DNA of 64,000 bases, taken from Rhizoclosmatium globosum. Taxonomy: Eukaryota > Chytridiomycota > Chytridiomycetes > Chytridiales > Chytriomycetaceae. The notes beneath the pieces are model-generated. The model was not told the origin of the DNA. It searched no databases and worked only from the letters and a program-made list of their open reading frames with translations. The translations under genes were made by a program, and so were the position numbers. Below are positions 45,916-58,086 of the stretch, one piece after another. How positions within the stretch are numbered: the stretch's first letter is position 1; the number at the start of each line of letters is the position of its first letter. Location: positions 1-64,000 of the forward strand of contig MCGO01000159.1 of NCBI GenBank assembly GCA_002104985.1. The letters run 5' to 3'.

Positions 45916-47984
45916 TTACCTCCCACCACCACCCATATCCCTCCTCAACATCCTCTTCTCCTCCGCCAACAAATCCCCAAACCGCGCCAACTCCAACACA
46001 GCTTCCCTCCTCATCCTCTCTTCACCCGCCACATCCACCTTCCTCTCCCGTCCCGGAACAACACGAACCGGAACATCTTCATCAGTTCCCCATGGCGCTT
46101 TGACAACACTCCCAGCCTTACGACGACGCGCTTGTTGATAAGTGCCGGAATCAGCATCGTCTCCCCACGGCGGGCGTAACGTTCCTTTCGGGGAGAACTC
46201 GGCTCGAGAGTGACTCCGTCCTGTTGATGTTCCTGCAGCTGCCATGTTCCCAACTGCACCAGAATCTCGTTTTGGAGGAACTAAATGCGCGACAGATTCG
46301 ACTACAACGGTGCGGGGTGGGTCGCGTTGTACCGTCTGTTCTGTGACAGAGGGTTGGTACGTTACTCTGTCGTATGTTTGTTTTCGGGGTTCGTCGCGGG
46401 GTGTAAGAGATGGCTTTGGGCCTACGTTGATTATTCCGAGAGTGTTGTTTGTGGCGCGGTTCGGTGTTATCGAGGGGAGGCGATTGTGTTTTGGTGGTGT
46501 GTCCTTTTTGGAGGTGGCGGGTGGAGCTGTGGGTTGAGGTACGGTTCGACCAAATGCGGAACGGGGGCGTGGTTTTGTGGGCTTGGTAGAAGCCTTTTTA
46601 AGTTTTGGGGCTTGGGGTTCAGTGATTGGGTAACCGTTGCCGCCTTTTACACTTCCCAGAATTTTTGTCAGTTTCTTTGTGGGAGAGAGGGATGGATTCT
46701 GTTTTCTGGAGATTGGAGGAGGAGATGGAGGTGGAGGCGTTGGAGAACGGAGGCCTGAGGTGTTTGTTTTGACAGTAGATATGATTTTCGCAAGTTTCTT
46801 TGAAGGTGATTGCGGAAGCTTAAGAGTTGGGCGCGCGATAATGACAGGCCGGGTTCTGGTTCAGGCTCTGGTTCAGGATCAACTGTACAGGTGGTTGAAG
46901 AGAATATTTTGACTTTTGAGACTTTGAAGGATGCAGTCGTGGAATTTTACTGACGATATTGGCTGGTTTGTGTTGTTGAGGAGCCTCAAAAGATTCTGCA
47001 GCTGGCGCGACAGTTTCCAGCGGCGGTAATACCTGTTTCGGCTCGGGCGCGACAGTTCCTCCGAATCCATACTGACTGTCGTATACACCATGGCTTCCGT
47101 TATCAATTACACGTGCAGACCGCCGCATAGGCATTCCCGTTACACTCTTGTTCACGTCACCCGTTTCACCACCTCGTCCTCCTCCACCACCATGTGTTCC
47201 AGGATGCTGCGTCTCTCCCCAACTGCGATACACAAATTCAGGCTTGTTGCGTTCAGCTTCCTCCCGCTTCTTCTTTTCTTCGACTTGTTTTCTCAAAGAT
47301 TCGCGCCATTCTTCAGCTTCACGTTTCTTTCGTTCCGCAACGTCGTCGGCAGCCTGGTCGGAGTTGAATTGGGACCGTATTCGGCCATACGACGTAGGCG
47401 GGTTGTGTGGATGGGAGGATTCGAGGAGGTCTACGAGAGAATTTGACGGTTCTTGTTGTTCTCTTTGAAGATGGTGTCTGTGGTGGGTTTTTTGAGGAGG
47501 ATTCTGATATTCCGCAGCAGGGGGTGGCGGGTGGGCACTGAGAGCATTTATTTCCGACAGAGTTCGTCTTCGCGGGCCTGTAGGGACGGAGGAAGGAGCC
47601 GCCGAGCCACCCGTAAAGAAGGAAGTGTTTGAGGTGGTCGCCGCTGAGGAGAAGGGGGCGGCAGCAGCCAGGGTTCTCCTTGTTGGTGCTTCAAAGAGGG
47701 ACGAGTAGACCTATTCAACAACCCTCACCACTTAGTTTAACCAGAGATAGAAACAACAAAAGAAACAAAACAAGAAAACAAACCAGAATCTTTTCTTTTC
47801 GCTCTGATTCGTCGCGCAGCTTCGCCTCTTTCGCAACTCGTCGCTGCTCGTCCAAGTCCTTCAGCCACTGCGTCCGCGCTGCCTCGCGTTGCTTTGTTTG
47901 AACATCGACTTCGGTGGCGAAGATGGCGCCCGATTCGGCGTCGTGTTGGTTTGGGTGGTTTTGTTGTGGGCGGGGCCTTCTCAT
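45916..47984 (-). CDS. CCDC66-like coiled-coil protein
   Basis: About 640 residues in three exons. Near the N-terminus, REAARTQWLKDLDEQRRVAK resembles the CCDC66 signature (QWxxDLxxQRxxxK) of centrosome and cilium proteins. A second helical segment is AERKKREAEEWRESLRKQVE. The rest is Pro/Ser-rich, with PPWGDDADSGTY and APWGTDEDVP repeats near the C-terminus. The frame shifts near 46860-46890; an intron (donor GTCTCA) gives HPSK/TRPVIIARP, but a sequencing error is also possible. The ATG at 47984 lies 62 bp after the ZPR1 stop; an upstream Met would overlap ZPR1. If the assignment holds, it marks a flagellated fungus. Confidence 0.5.
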
Positions 47985-48045
47985 CAAAGTTGGTTGGTTG
48001 GTTGGTTTTGAGACAAATCTTGTTGTAGAACTGTTTATTGATAAC

Positions 48046-49591
48046 TTAACCATCCTTCTCGGAGTTCTCTCCGTAGTTTTCCAGAACCAAGTCGTTCAAT
48101 CCAAACGCCTCGTTTTGGTCGTAAGTTCGCACATATGTTTCGATAGTCATATCTGGATCTGGGTCTGGTGCATAAATGTTTTGCAAGTACTAGAATCCAA
48201 ATGTTAGTCATGTTCCGAACTCAATCTCAACGAACTTACAGAGTTTCCAAGTGGATCGTCCAAAATGAGTGTGTAAGGCATCTCAACCTTCAAGGCTTTC
48301 TTCAACTTAGCCAAGAATCGGTCGAAAGCAGCGCGTCGTTCTGTTGATCCAGAGTCTCCTGACGAGAAAGGCGCAGCAGTCTTTTCAATCTCCTCGTACA
48401 CTTGAGTCAAAAGCCTTCCACAGTTGTGAATCGTCCTCCAAGGGTTCCCGTTGTCAGTCCAATTCAATCTCAGGAATCTCTAATCCACAAGTCTCACTCT
48501 TGAGAATATCACGGTTCAAGTCCTCCAAATCTCGAATCTTGAGTGTAATCTTCTTTCCAAACTGAGAAATGGCTCCTCCAGCCTTGACTTCATTAGACTT
48601 GTAACCACATTGCTCACAGTCGGTAGCCATAATAACAACTTCCTTGAAGTGTGGATTTCCATGATATGCATACGCGTGTCACTTGGTGCGTTGCAACGGG
48701 AACAGTTTCCGTGGAAAATGTGGACTTCGTTTGCTAGTTCATCATCAAGAACTTCGTCAACGGCTTCCTGCACAGCCTTGTCGAGCTGCTCCTCCTGCTC
48801 CTGGTGAAGACCAAGAGCTTCGTTCATTTCTGGTGTACGTTTGTACTGTGCAAGTTTCATTTGTGGGTCCTTGTTGGGTGCACGCAAGTTCTCAATGTAC
48901 GAGTTTCCAGCTGGATCGTTGATTTCAATTGTGAAGTCTTCTGATGGACCGTCAAGGTAGGATTGGAGGGTGTCGATCACTGTCTGGACTTTGGCGTGGA
49001 CTTCTGGGGCAGTAGCGAATCGGACAGGTTGCATTGCTGAAAGACCTTCGATGGATTTGGAAATAAGACCTTCGACTGTTGTAAGAACTCCACGTTGGGT
49101 TTCAGATCTGGTATGGGGTTTGATAAGTCCACAGAAGAAGGACAAGGAAGGTGAAGGAACCTACGGGATTTCAAAGTCGAGTTCGTGGAACTTGACGGAG
49201 GCAGTTTCCGACTTGACGACTTGACGGTTCAGATCCTGCTTGTTCTTGATGACACAGGATTGAATGCATCCCATATCGTGGACAGCTGATCCAGACTGGA
49301 TCTCGTTGTTCTTGAAGCCACAGTGCTCACACTCAAAGCACATGAGAATAACCTCTTTGAAGTGCGGGATCAGAGTGAGCATGATTCGAGAGATTCCCTG
49401 TACATCCATAGGTGGTTAAGTACGCCGAAGGAATCCAATCGAACAGTTAAGTTTACATTCTCGTGGCAGTTCATACACAGCGATTCAACGACAGTGACTG
49501 GGCTCTCGTCTTCAACAGAGTCGCCGATGCGTGCAAAGAGTCGCTTGTCTTCATTTCCACGGGCAACGGAAGGCGGGACTGATTCAGCCAT
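48046..49591 (-). CDS. ZPR1: Zinc-finger protein ZPR1
   Basis: A chaperone-like factor for eEF1A and growth signalling, essential in yeast. The usual duplicated layout is present: first zinc finger CMNCHEN...CFECEHCG with an A domain ([19 protein letters not shown]), then a second finger CSRCNAP...[11 protein letters not shown] with its own A domain ([14 protein letters not shown]...[10 protein letters not shown]) and [19 protein letters not shown] at the end. A one-base loss near 48653 (CCC to CC before HFKEVV) and a shift near 48465 interrupt the frame in the second half. Since the gene is conserved and essential elsewhere, these are probably assembly errors. It is divergent from DPH5 with 42 bp between start codons. 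Confidence 0.88.
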
Positions 49592-49633
49592 TTGTTTGAT
49601 TTGTTTTTTTGGCAAAGTGAGTAAAAAAGAAAA

Positions 49634-50586
49634 ATGCTCTACATTGTTGGTCTTGGACTTGGGGACGAGAAGGACATTACTGTCAAGGGACTGGAAGCTG
49701 TCAAGTCGTGCGATCGTATCTACCTCGAGCACTACACTGCCATCCTCACTGTGCCCAAGGAGAGGCTTGAAGCCCTCTATGGGAAGCCTGTGCTTCTTGC
49801 GGACAGAGAAATGGTTGAATCCGACTTGAATTCTATCTTGGAAGGCGCTGATAAGTCAATGTCGCCTTCTTGGTCGTCGGAGATCCGTACGGGTAACAGC
49901 TTGACACCCCACTTTGACAACCACTTATACTTGAGCTTTCCAGAGCCACAACTCACACAGACTTGGTTCTCCGTGCTAAAGAGCTGAATATTCCTGTCAC
50001 ATCTATCCACAACGCATCTATCATGAATGCAGTCGGCTGCTGCGGCTCCAACTGTACAACTACGGCCAAACAATCTCAATTGTATTCTTCCTGGACAACT
50101 GGCGCCCTGACTCTTTCTACGATAAAATCAAGCAGAACAGAAACATCAAATTGCATACACTGTGTTTGTTGGATATCAAGGTCAAGGAACAATCGATTGA
50201 GAATATGGCTCGAGGGCGTAAGATTTATGAGCCGCCTAGATATATGACTGTGAATCAGGCTGTGGAGCAGTTGTTGGAAGTTGAAGACAACAGGAAAGAG
50301 AATGGTGAGATTATTCCCTTTTGATATTCCAAGCTGAATCTTAACGTTTGATGTATGTATAGTCTACAACCGTAACACTATTGCGGTGGGTATGTCTCGT
50401 GTCGGGGCTCCGGATCAACGAATTATTGCTGGTACTTTGGAAGAGTTGTTAGATGCGGATTTTGGAGAGCCATTGCATTCGCTTGTTCTTGCTGGAGAAA
50501 TGCATTTCTTGGAGGCGGATTCGTTGAGACAATATGCTATCAATGTGGATACGTTCAACAAGTATGCTCAAGTGTCTGACCATTAA
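49634..50586 (+). CDS. DPH5: Diphthine methyl ester synthase
   Basis: S-adenosylmethionine-dependent methyltransferase that methylates the histidine side chain of eEF2 during diphthamide synthesis. It starts [19 protein letters not shown], with [59 protein letters not shown] and [15 protein letters not shown], the full family pattern. Single bases are missing near 49855 (GG to G before VNVAFLV) and near 50045 (CC to C before LQLYNYG). Introns lie after DPYG and before VYNRNT. With the two bases allowed for, it is a normal-length DPH5. Confidence 0.9.
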
Positions 50587-50787
50587 ATACAATTTCTTCG
50601 TTATCATACGTATTCAGTTTTATGCCAAGAAAGTGCTAGTACTGGCTGAGTGCCCGTGGATTATTTAGTGGAGGCGCTTGATGGCGGCTGAACAAACCAA
50701 TTCTTGCTATCAAAACAAAGTCAGAGTCGGTTATGCCCGACATAGTACCCTCGTCGCTGCTTGCACAGACAATAATCGTAGCACGTC

Positions 50788-53700
50788 ATGTCTTCCTCAT
50801 CAAGCGGCGCAGTTGAGTACACCGAATGTGTGTTATAGTGCGAACACTTTAAATTGAATGATTGTTTGCCCCTCCTTGCAGACAAAGCCTCTTCTCGACA
50901 CTCTTCTATCCAATCCTCTTCTCCCTCCTTCTGCTCCAGTTCCATCTGTTGGAAAGACTTCATCGTATCCAGCAGACCCAACACCATCACCCGCCCTTCC
51001 TGTTGATGCCGGAACCTTCTTTGGCTTCTCTCCTCTTGTTCCAAAGCAGGCTCTTCTCTATGCTCCGAACAACTCTGATGTCAGGGCTGTCATGCCACAG
51101 CATCCACAAGTCTTGGGAATGGTTTCACGACGATGGGCTTTTCTGACGCCACGGCTCTCCAACAGTTCCAAGTAGATAATCAGAAAAGCGTATGGGCGGG
51201 TGTTGTCTTCACGTCGAATGACCTCCTTGAATACACTTTGAGATTCAACAACAGTGCTCTCCCTAGTACAACTCACCTATTCTGGGGCAGGAACAGTGTC
51301 GAACTGCTTCTGGGAGCTGTGCTTTTAGTGATGTCTATCGGTCAGGACTTTTGCATCTTCAAAGTGCCTTAGATGGAGCTATTCTCCGTCAACTCAACGT
51401 TTCAACTCCAATTTCTCGTTCTGTTCATGAAATGGCGAGGGAAGCTTATGATAATAGCGCCACTGTGGATCAAGCTACAACTACCTTTCCATCTTTTACC
51501 TGGTGTATGCATTTGCCTCTATAATTCCAATGTTGATTATCCAAGCCGTCACGCAAAAGGAATCTGGAATGGCCGACCTGTTCTTGATGCAAGGTGTTAG
51601 TCGAACTGCATTCTTGCTGGTCATTTCGTCGTTGACTTTGTAATCCAATGTCTTATCTGTATTGTCATGACTGTGGTTTTGATTATTGGAAAAGTGGTGG
51701 GCCAGTCTCCAGACGTGTTTGCTGTCTTTTGATTGTTTTCTTGTACGGAACTAGTATTATTGCGTTTGGTTATGCGGCGTCCATGTTTTTTGAAAAGGTT
51801 GTACTTTGACTGTGATATCCTCACTGTTTGGCTCATTATACTCGTGTTAGGCCAAAGTCGCTGCAGGTTTCTCAAGTTTGTTTTCTATTTTGATTACTGG
51901 AGCCGCGATGCCGTTTGCAAACTGGGTTCCACCAGCCGGTGCTGCGTGGTTCTTCGCACTCTTTTCTCCCATCGCGTTCACCATGGGTATTGTTGACTTT
52001 TCACTTGAAATTAATTGGATTATTTATCAATCGATTAGGTCTGAGTGCCGGCCTACAGCCTAATTCACCTGGAACCACATTCACTTCAACGTCATCAAAT
52101 GGATTTGGACCCACCTCCGCCATAATCATGCTTCTCGTTGACAACTTCTTATATCTCAGTGTCGCGTATTTGGGTGAGAAGTTCATGTCCACGCGCAAGC
52201 GATCTGGTCAAATCCAGGATTCGTTTTGGAACAAACTCAAATCAAAAGCCGACTTGGAAAAAGGCAAACAGGAATATGAACTTACCCGAATTGAATATGA
52301 TCCAGAATCTCATGAAAAATATGCAAATGGAGATGAAATTGGTATTCAGGTTGATGGAATCAAGAAGACCTTTGTGGGTGGTGTAGTCGCTGTTGAAAAC
52401 GTGAACTTGAAAATTAAGAAGGGCGAGATTTATGGTGTTCTTGGACATAATGGTAAGCTTGTTAGACTCGATAGGTACATCTCTAATTGTTGCTTGAAGG
52501 TGCTGGAAAAACAACATTTATTCAAATGCTGATTGGAAAACTTGTCCCAACTGAAGGAACCGCGACAGTACTTGGATTTGATGTGAACAAAAAATGGATC
52601 ATATTCGCAGTCGACTAGGTGTCTGCTTGCAGCAAAATGTTCTTTGGGACCACCTTACTATCAAAGAGCACCTCGAATTCTTTGGTGCTGTGAAAGGTTT
52701 ATCCGGTCCAGCCTTACATGAGCGTATGAATTACTTATTGACAGAGCTGGATCTTCTCAAGAAGAAGGACGATAAAGCTCAAGGTCTGAGTGGTGGACAA
52801 AAGCGAAAACTTTGTGTTGCTATTGCGCTGATTGGAAATCCTGATTTTCTTGTTTTGGATGTAAGTATACTCAAGTTTTTCTCCTACGCTGAAGAACATA
52901 TTACAGGAACCAACAAGTGGTGTTGACGCCAATTCAAGACGTATCGTATGGTCTCTGTTGAGAAAGGAAAAGGCGCATCGTGTTACAATTTTGACGACGC
53001 ACTTTATGGATGAAGCTGATATTCTCGCTGATCGTAAAGTTATATTTAGTAAGGGACAAGTGAGATGCTCGGGTACTTCCTTGTTCTTGAAATCGAAATT
53101 CGGTTCTGGATATCACTTGCACTTTTCAAAGCAAGATGGTTGTGTGGATGAAAATGTCTCACAAACTATCCGTGAGGTAGTACCTTTGGCCGTTTTGTCT
53201 CGAAGTGTTGCGAGCGAACTGTCGTTTCAACTACCAACTGGTTCAGTTTCGTTGTTCCCCCAGCTATTCAGATTGTTGGATGGTAGACTTGAAAAGTTGA
53301 AGGTTGATTCCTACGGAGTTTCAAGTAAGGTTTTTATTACTTCACCCTTAGTCTAACATCTTCCTAGTGACGACCTTGGAGGAAGTTTTTCTTACTCTTG
53401 CAAACGAAAAAAAGACTCATGATGGAACTGGAAAGAATGACGCTGCTCCTGCTGAAAGCCACGTTGATTTATCTTACGCGAAGGGAGATGTAGCTAACTC
53501 CAAGTTCACTGTTTTCAAGACTCTGTTACGTGCTCGTTATTTGCAGAAATTCAGCGAACCTTCGTTCTTCGTTGCTACTGTATCTTCCCAATTGTTTTTG
53601 CTGTAATTTCCGCTGGAATTCTGAAAGCCACCACACGAAGTACAGCAGGGCATGTATACCCCCTGAACGTTTCTCTGTCAGCATTCAATACGTCTCAGAC

Positions 53701-56194
53701 GCCAATGTTATCAGCGACAATCCCTTTATTCAATCGCACTAACGGACCCATCAATATCGCGGATTCTTGGCAACCATCAATGGAATCAGTTTCGAATGTT
53801 GCATTCTCAGAAGCTGCTGTCGGAAATTACTTCCTGTCCAAAACTCCCCACTACTTTGGTGTCGAATTCACGTCTGCAACTACGAGTGATCCAATGAATG
53901 TGGACTTATACGTGAATGATACCGTTGCTTACGGTGCTCCCTTAGCTTCAAACTTACTGTCGAATGCGTTGTTGGCGAAACAAGGAAAGCAGATCAAAAT
54001 GACTGTTTTGCCTTTCCCTTCAACATCGCTTGTGCTTGACTTGTCTGCGCTATACGCGATAATGATTCTTGGACTTGGACTTCAGAGCGCAGTTTCGACT
54101 TATGGGTTCAATATTATGCAGGACAAAGTAACGAAGATCAAGAACCATTTGGTGAGAAAACTACTTTTAGTTTATAATTTTAAACATTCTGATCATTTCA
54201 CAGTTGCTGAACGGAGTTTCGAGAACAACGTATTGGATTACCATCTTTTGCGCAGATATGACGTTTTACGCACTGTACATTCTCACTATCATAATCATGT
54301 GCGCTGTTGTGGCTATTTCGGCCTTTTCAGGTTCCGCATTCCCTGCTGTAATCTTGGCGATCTGTGTTTACGCACCAATGACTCTTGTCTACTCTTACGT
54401 TTTAACCTGCCTATTCAAAACGCAGCAGGGATACCAAATCACATCTCCATTCTTCAACGTCTTGAATCCAATCATTTTCTTCACTGTCGCGTTGCTTGAT
54501 ATTTTTGGTCTATCTCAACCCGCCTTAATCGTCCACTTTGTCTTCTGCGTAATTTGCCAAACTACAGTATCATGGGACTGCTTTACTATGTATTCCGCGT
54601 CAATATGTTTAATACCATTCTATCGGAAATTGGAAGCAGCAGCCGTATAAGCGTATGGGACTGGAGCTCGTATGTTGTTCCTACCTTACTCGTTATGGCT
54701 ATCAATATCGTTCTCGTGTTAGCATTGATCTGGTACATTGAGTTCTACCGAACTTCTAAGGCAGTCAAGACCCCTGCCTGGCCAGTTGAATTGAGGGAAA
54801 AGTTGGATCTTGAGGAGGTGGGGGAGGACAGCGATGTACATGAGGAAAGGCTTCGTGTCGCAAGAGAATTTGAGGGAAGGAAGCAAATGGATCCAGAGAC
54901 GAAATTGTTGTTCATCAAGTTCGTAAGACCTTTCCTAAGCCTGCGGGAAGTGACGTGTCTTTGGATACAAAAGAGGGAGACAAAACCACGGTTCCTACGA
55001 TTTTGAAGGGCCCTGGACTTGGCGCTCAGAAAAAGAAGATTGAGTTTGTCGCTGTAAAAGATGTATCGTTTGGAGTTCGACACGGCGAGTGTATTGGCCT
55101 TCTTGGGTGAGTAGCCATTCTCTTTCCATCACTATTAATTTAAATGATTACTTTCGATACATTAGGCCAAATGGTGCCGGGAAAAGGTAATTCAGTTCGC
55201 TGCGGGATTTCAATCCTTTACCTAACCAATTTTACAGTACCATAATGAACATTCTCATGTCTGATATCCCCGCAACTTACGGGCAAGCTCGAGTCTCTGA
55301 TGCCGTCGTTACTCACGGAGATTCTATTTCTGAACAATTGGTCGGATATTGTCCTCAACACGACGCCCTCTGGAACAGCGTCACTGTCGCTGAACATATC
55401 CGACTTTATGCAATTCTCAAGCATGTTTCTCCTGATATTGTCGAGACTGTCGTGCAAAAGACAATTGAGCTTGTTGGGTTACAGGAATACGAAAAGACCA
55501 AGGTGGTAAAACTTAGCGGAGGAACAAAGCGAAAGCTGTCATACGCGTTGACAGTTGTTGGTGACTCTGGCGTATCCATTCTTGATGAGCCTTCAACTGG
55601 GTAAGTTCTTTTCACAACACCAATATCGATTTTGCTAAAAAAGTTGGATCTAGAATGGACCCTGAATCGCGTCGACGCATGTGGAACATAATTTCATCAG
55701 CAACGTCAGCTAAAGGAGGCATCTTGACGACACATTCTCTTGAGGAGGCGGAAGCCCTTTGCTCACGTGTTGCGATTATTGTAAACGGCGAACTTGTTTG
55801 TTTTGGTACAAATCAGCATCTCAAGTCAAAGTTTGGGCAAGGAATGTACGGTTTGGAACTGAAATGTGCCCCTGAAAGAACTGCAGACGTTGATGCGTTT
55901 ATTTCCTCAAAGCTCATTCAATCTTCCGTGCATGTTGCAAATGCATCGGAAGATGATATGACGGTGAAAGTCAATGTCGCTGTTCAGAGGGAAGTGTTCG
56001 AAGGGAATATTGTGTATTCGCTTCCAATCCGGTCTTCATCTAATCCAAATGCGGATGCGCCTTCTCTTGCTGATGCGTTCGAGATTTTGGAAGCTGAGAA
56101 GAAGAGATTGGGGGTTACTGAGTATGCACTGTCGCAGGTCACGTTGGAGCAGGTGTTTTTGGATTTTACAAGGGGACAGAAAGAGTCTTTGTAA
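50788..56194 (+). CDS. ABCA-family full transporter (several frame breaks)
   Basis: Lipid-type ABC transporter with two membrane halves and two ATPase domains. TM segments of the first half include [33 protein letters not shown] and [17 protein letters not shown]1 has [27 protein letters not shown] and EPTSGVD; NBD2 has [31 protein letters not shown] and [11 protein letters not shown]. The H-loops TTHFMDEAD and TTHSLEEAE are both present. A large loop and TM region lie between them (53600-54800). Frame breaks occur near 51131, 51490, 51620 and 51731, mostly in short homopolymers, and the first exon is uncertain. The ABCA subfamily is absent from budding yeast. Confidence 0.82.
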
Positions 56195-56278
56195 TAGGGT
56201 TCCCATCGTTTTACCGGTAGTTTTTCATCTATGTAGTTGAAATAGATCATCATGCAGTATTTAATTTATTACTGCTCA

Positions 56279-57923
56279 CTAATCCCGCACGACATCTCTT
56301 TCTAATCGATCCACTTGCTCGGCAGCTTCTACAGTCCTTGTATGATCATCGCCATAAGCTGTGGATCGCATGCCCCAACAAGTCTTGTACGCCTTCAAGG
56401 CTTCCTCCAGAATAAACAACGAGACTTCATCCTTGTCTGAAGACACCAAAGGCTCCTCAAACGCGACAGAGGCTTCATCTACAGTGACAAGACCTTCTCC
56501 AACAGCCCGTCCAAGAATCTCCAAAACTTCTGCCTGTCTGAACCAGAAATCAGCCAGTTCAGGCCAATTGGGGGGAACATATTGACTCATGGAATTGATT
56601 GCAAGGCGTCCGTATTTCACGACTGACGGAAACTTGTGCAAACGCATGAACGCGGAAGTCATTGTTGCGTACGTGTTGAGGAGAAGCGAATGGCCTGGAT
56701 GTAACACTGAGGAATACTTTTCAAGGAATTGGTTGAACGCAGTGATTGCACTATCATTGTGTCTTGCTTTGAAAAGGTCGTGCGCGTTGGAGTAGGATGA
56801 TTCAGCTTCATGTGTCAAATGGGTGTGTTGGTCTTTTGAGATTTGGAGGGAGCATGTTTGGCATGTGTAATCGTTTGTGGGGAGTGGAATGATTCGGGTG
56901 AGTTGCAGGATGTGCAGAGGAGAGCGTCGAGGTGGGAATCTGAGTTGCTTGAGTCACTTGAATCGGACGGTTCGCAGCGGGAACAGGCACACCAAAAGTG
57001 TTTTGTTTCTAGGAGTTTTCCGCGTCGTTCGTCGCGTGGAGTGCAGAGGTCGACGTAGGAGACGCATAGTTCCTCGCCTTCTTTCACGGGACAGAGAGTG
57101 CGGACAATCATTTTCCCGTGTGTTGAGCTAACGAAACTGCAGTTTGGCGCACAGCTGTGATTGAGCATGGCAACAAGTGGGAACATTCCAACACCGACTT
57201 CACCATTCGTGTTTCCAGTTGGGTCAATAATTCCATGAGAATTTGAATTGATTCTGCAGGCGAGAGAAACGATGTCAGATACAGGAATTGCAAGTTCTGG
57301 AGGCAAATGTTGAGCAAAGTCTTCAGCGCATTCTTCGACACACGCGAGCCATTTTGGATCACAGGTCTTTCGATGGGACAGCAAGTCAAAGACCAAATCA
57401 GTACTCGTGTTTTCACGGGCAGCAGCCGCCCCCGAAAGCTCCATTGATCGCTGGACAAGGACGGCAAGCACGAGGCGCATCAGCGTATAGTCCACGTTCG
57501 CGGCGGCCGTGATTCCAGGCAGATCCCTGAGCACTTCGCATTCCAGCGCGTGTCTCTTCGCATCGCCGTCCTTGCACGTGTCTGAGCAGTAGAAGGCCTG
57601 TTTGATGCACCGGGCGCACTTGATCGCACTTGTCTTGAAGAAGAAGACGACGAACCGCCGAGCAAATTGATTCGTTCGCCGGCGCGTGTCGTTGATTCGG
57701 AAGGAAGCGGACGCAGACAACAAAGGCACAGCTCGTCCGTCGAGTGCTTCAGAAGCGCCAGGGCCGACGCTGTTTCAACAACTACGTTCGTGCCAGAGAC
57801 AAGATCGGCCGCAGCTTTTACGTGGCGGCCCTTGGCCTTGGATGCAGCGAGACGGGCGGATCCACTGGAGGCGGCTCGGAGAAGTGTTTGGTACTTGGCG
57901 GCTTTCTCGGCCTTCGACTGCAT
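56279..57923 (-). CDS. SMYD-type SET/MYND lysine methyltransferase
   Basis: Methylates lysines of histones or other proteins. The SET domain is split by a MYND zinc finger: CLCCLRPL...CARCIKQAFYCSDTC...HALEC. It is followed by FPLVAMLNHSCAPNCSFVS, GEELCVSYVDL and the post-SET cysteines FWCACSRC...LLCTSC. The C-terminal third is TPR-like (LLLNTYATMTSAFMRLHKF...AEVLEILGRA), as in SMYD proteins. Frame breaks near 57645 (after a TCT run, before KTSAIKCARC) and near 56874 (one A short, before DYTCQTC) look like sequencing errors because conserved residues resume immediately. Intronless apart from those breaks. Confidence 0.82.
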
Positions 57924-58086
57924 CTCTTTGACAGCTTTGCTTGGTTGGAAGTTGGAACCAAAAAAAGAAAAGAATGGATGCCATTTAAATCAGTAGTAAC
58001 AAAGGCGATGAGGGCTCTTTATATCAAATGGAGAGAACATGGAAGAAAAGCAGTGCACACTTAAATACGAAACCCTCTTCAACATT

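Noticed and set aside
47988..48008. GGTT tandem as a telomere-like repeat
   Set aside because: Only about four short copies inside a gene-dense region; a simple microsatellite is enough to explain it.
50721..51044. A 107-codon minus-strand ORF rich in Glu/Gln
   Set aside because: It overlaps the start of the ABCA gene, has no family motif, and its composition follows from the Pro/Ser-rich opposite strand.
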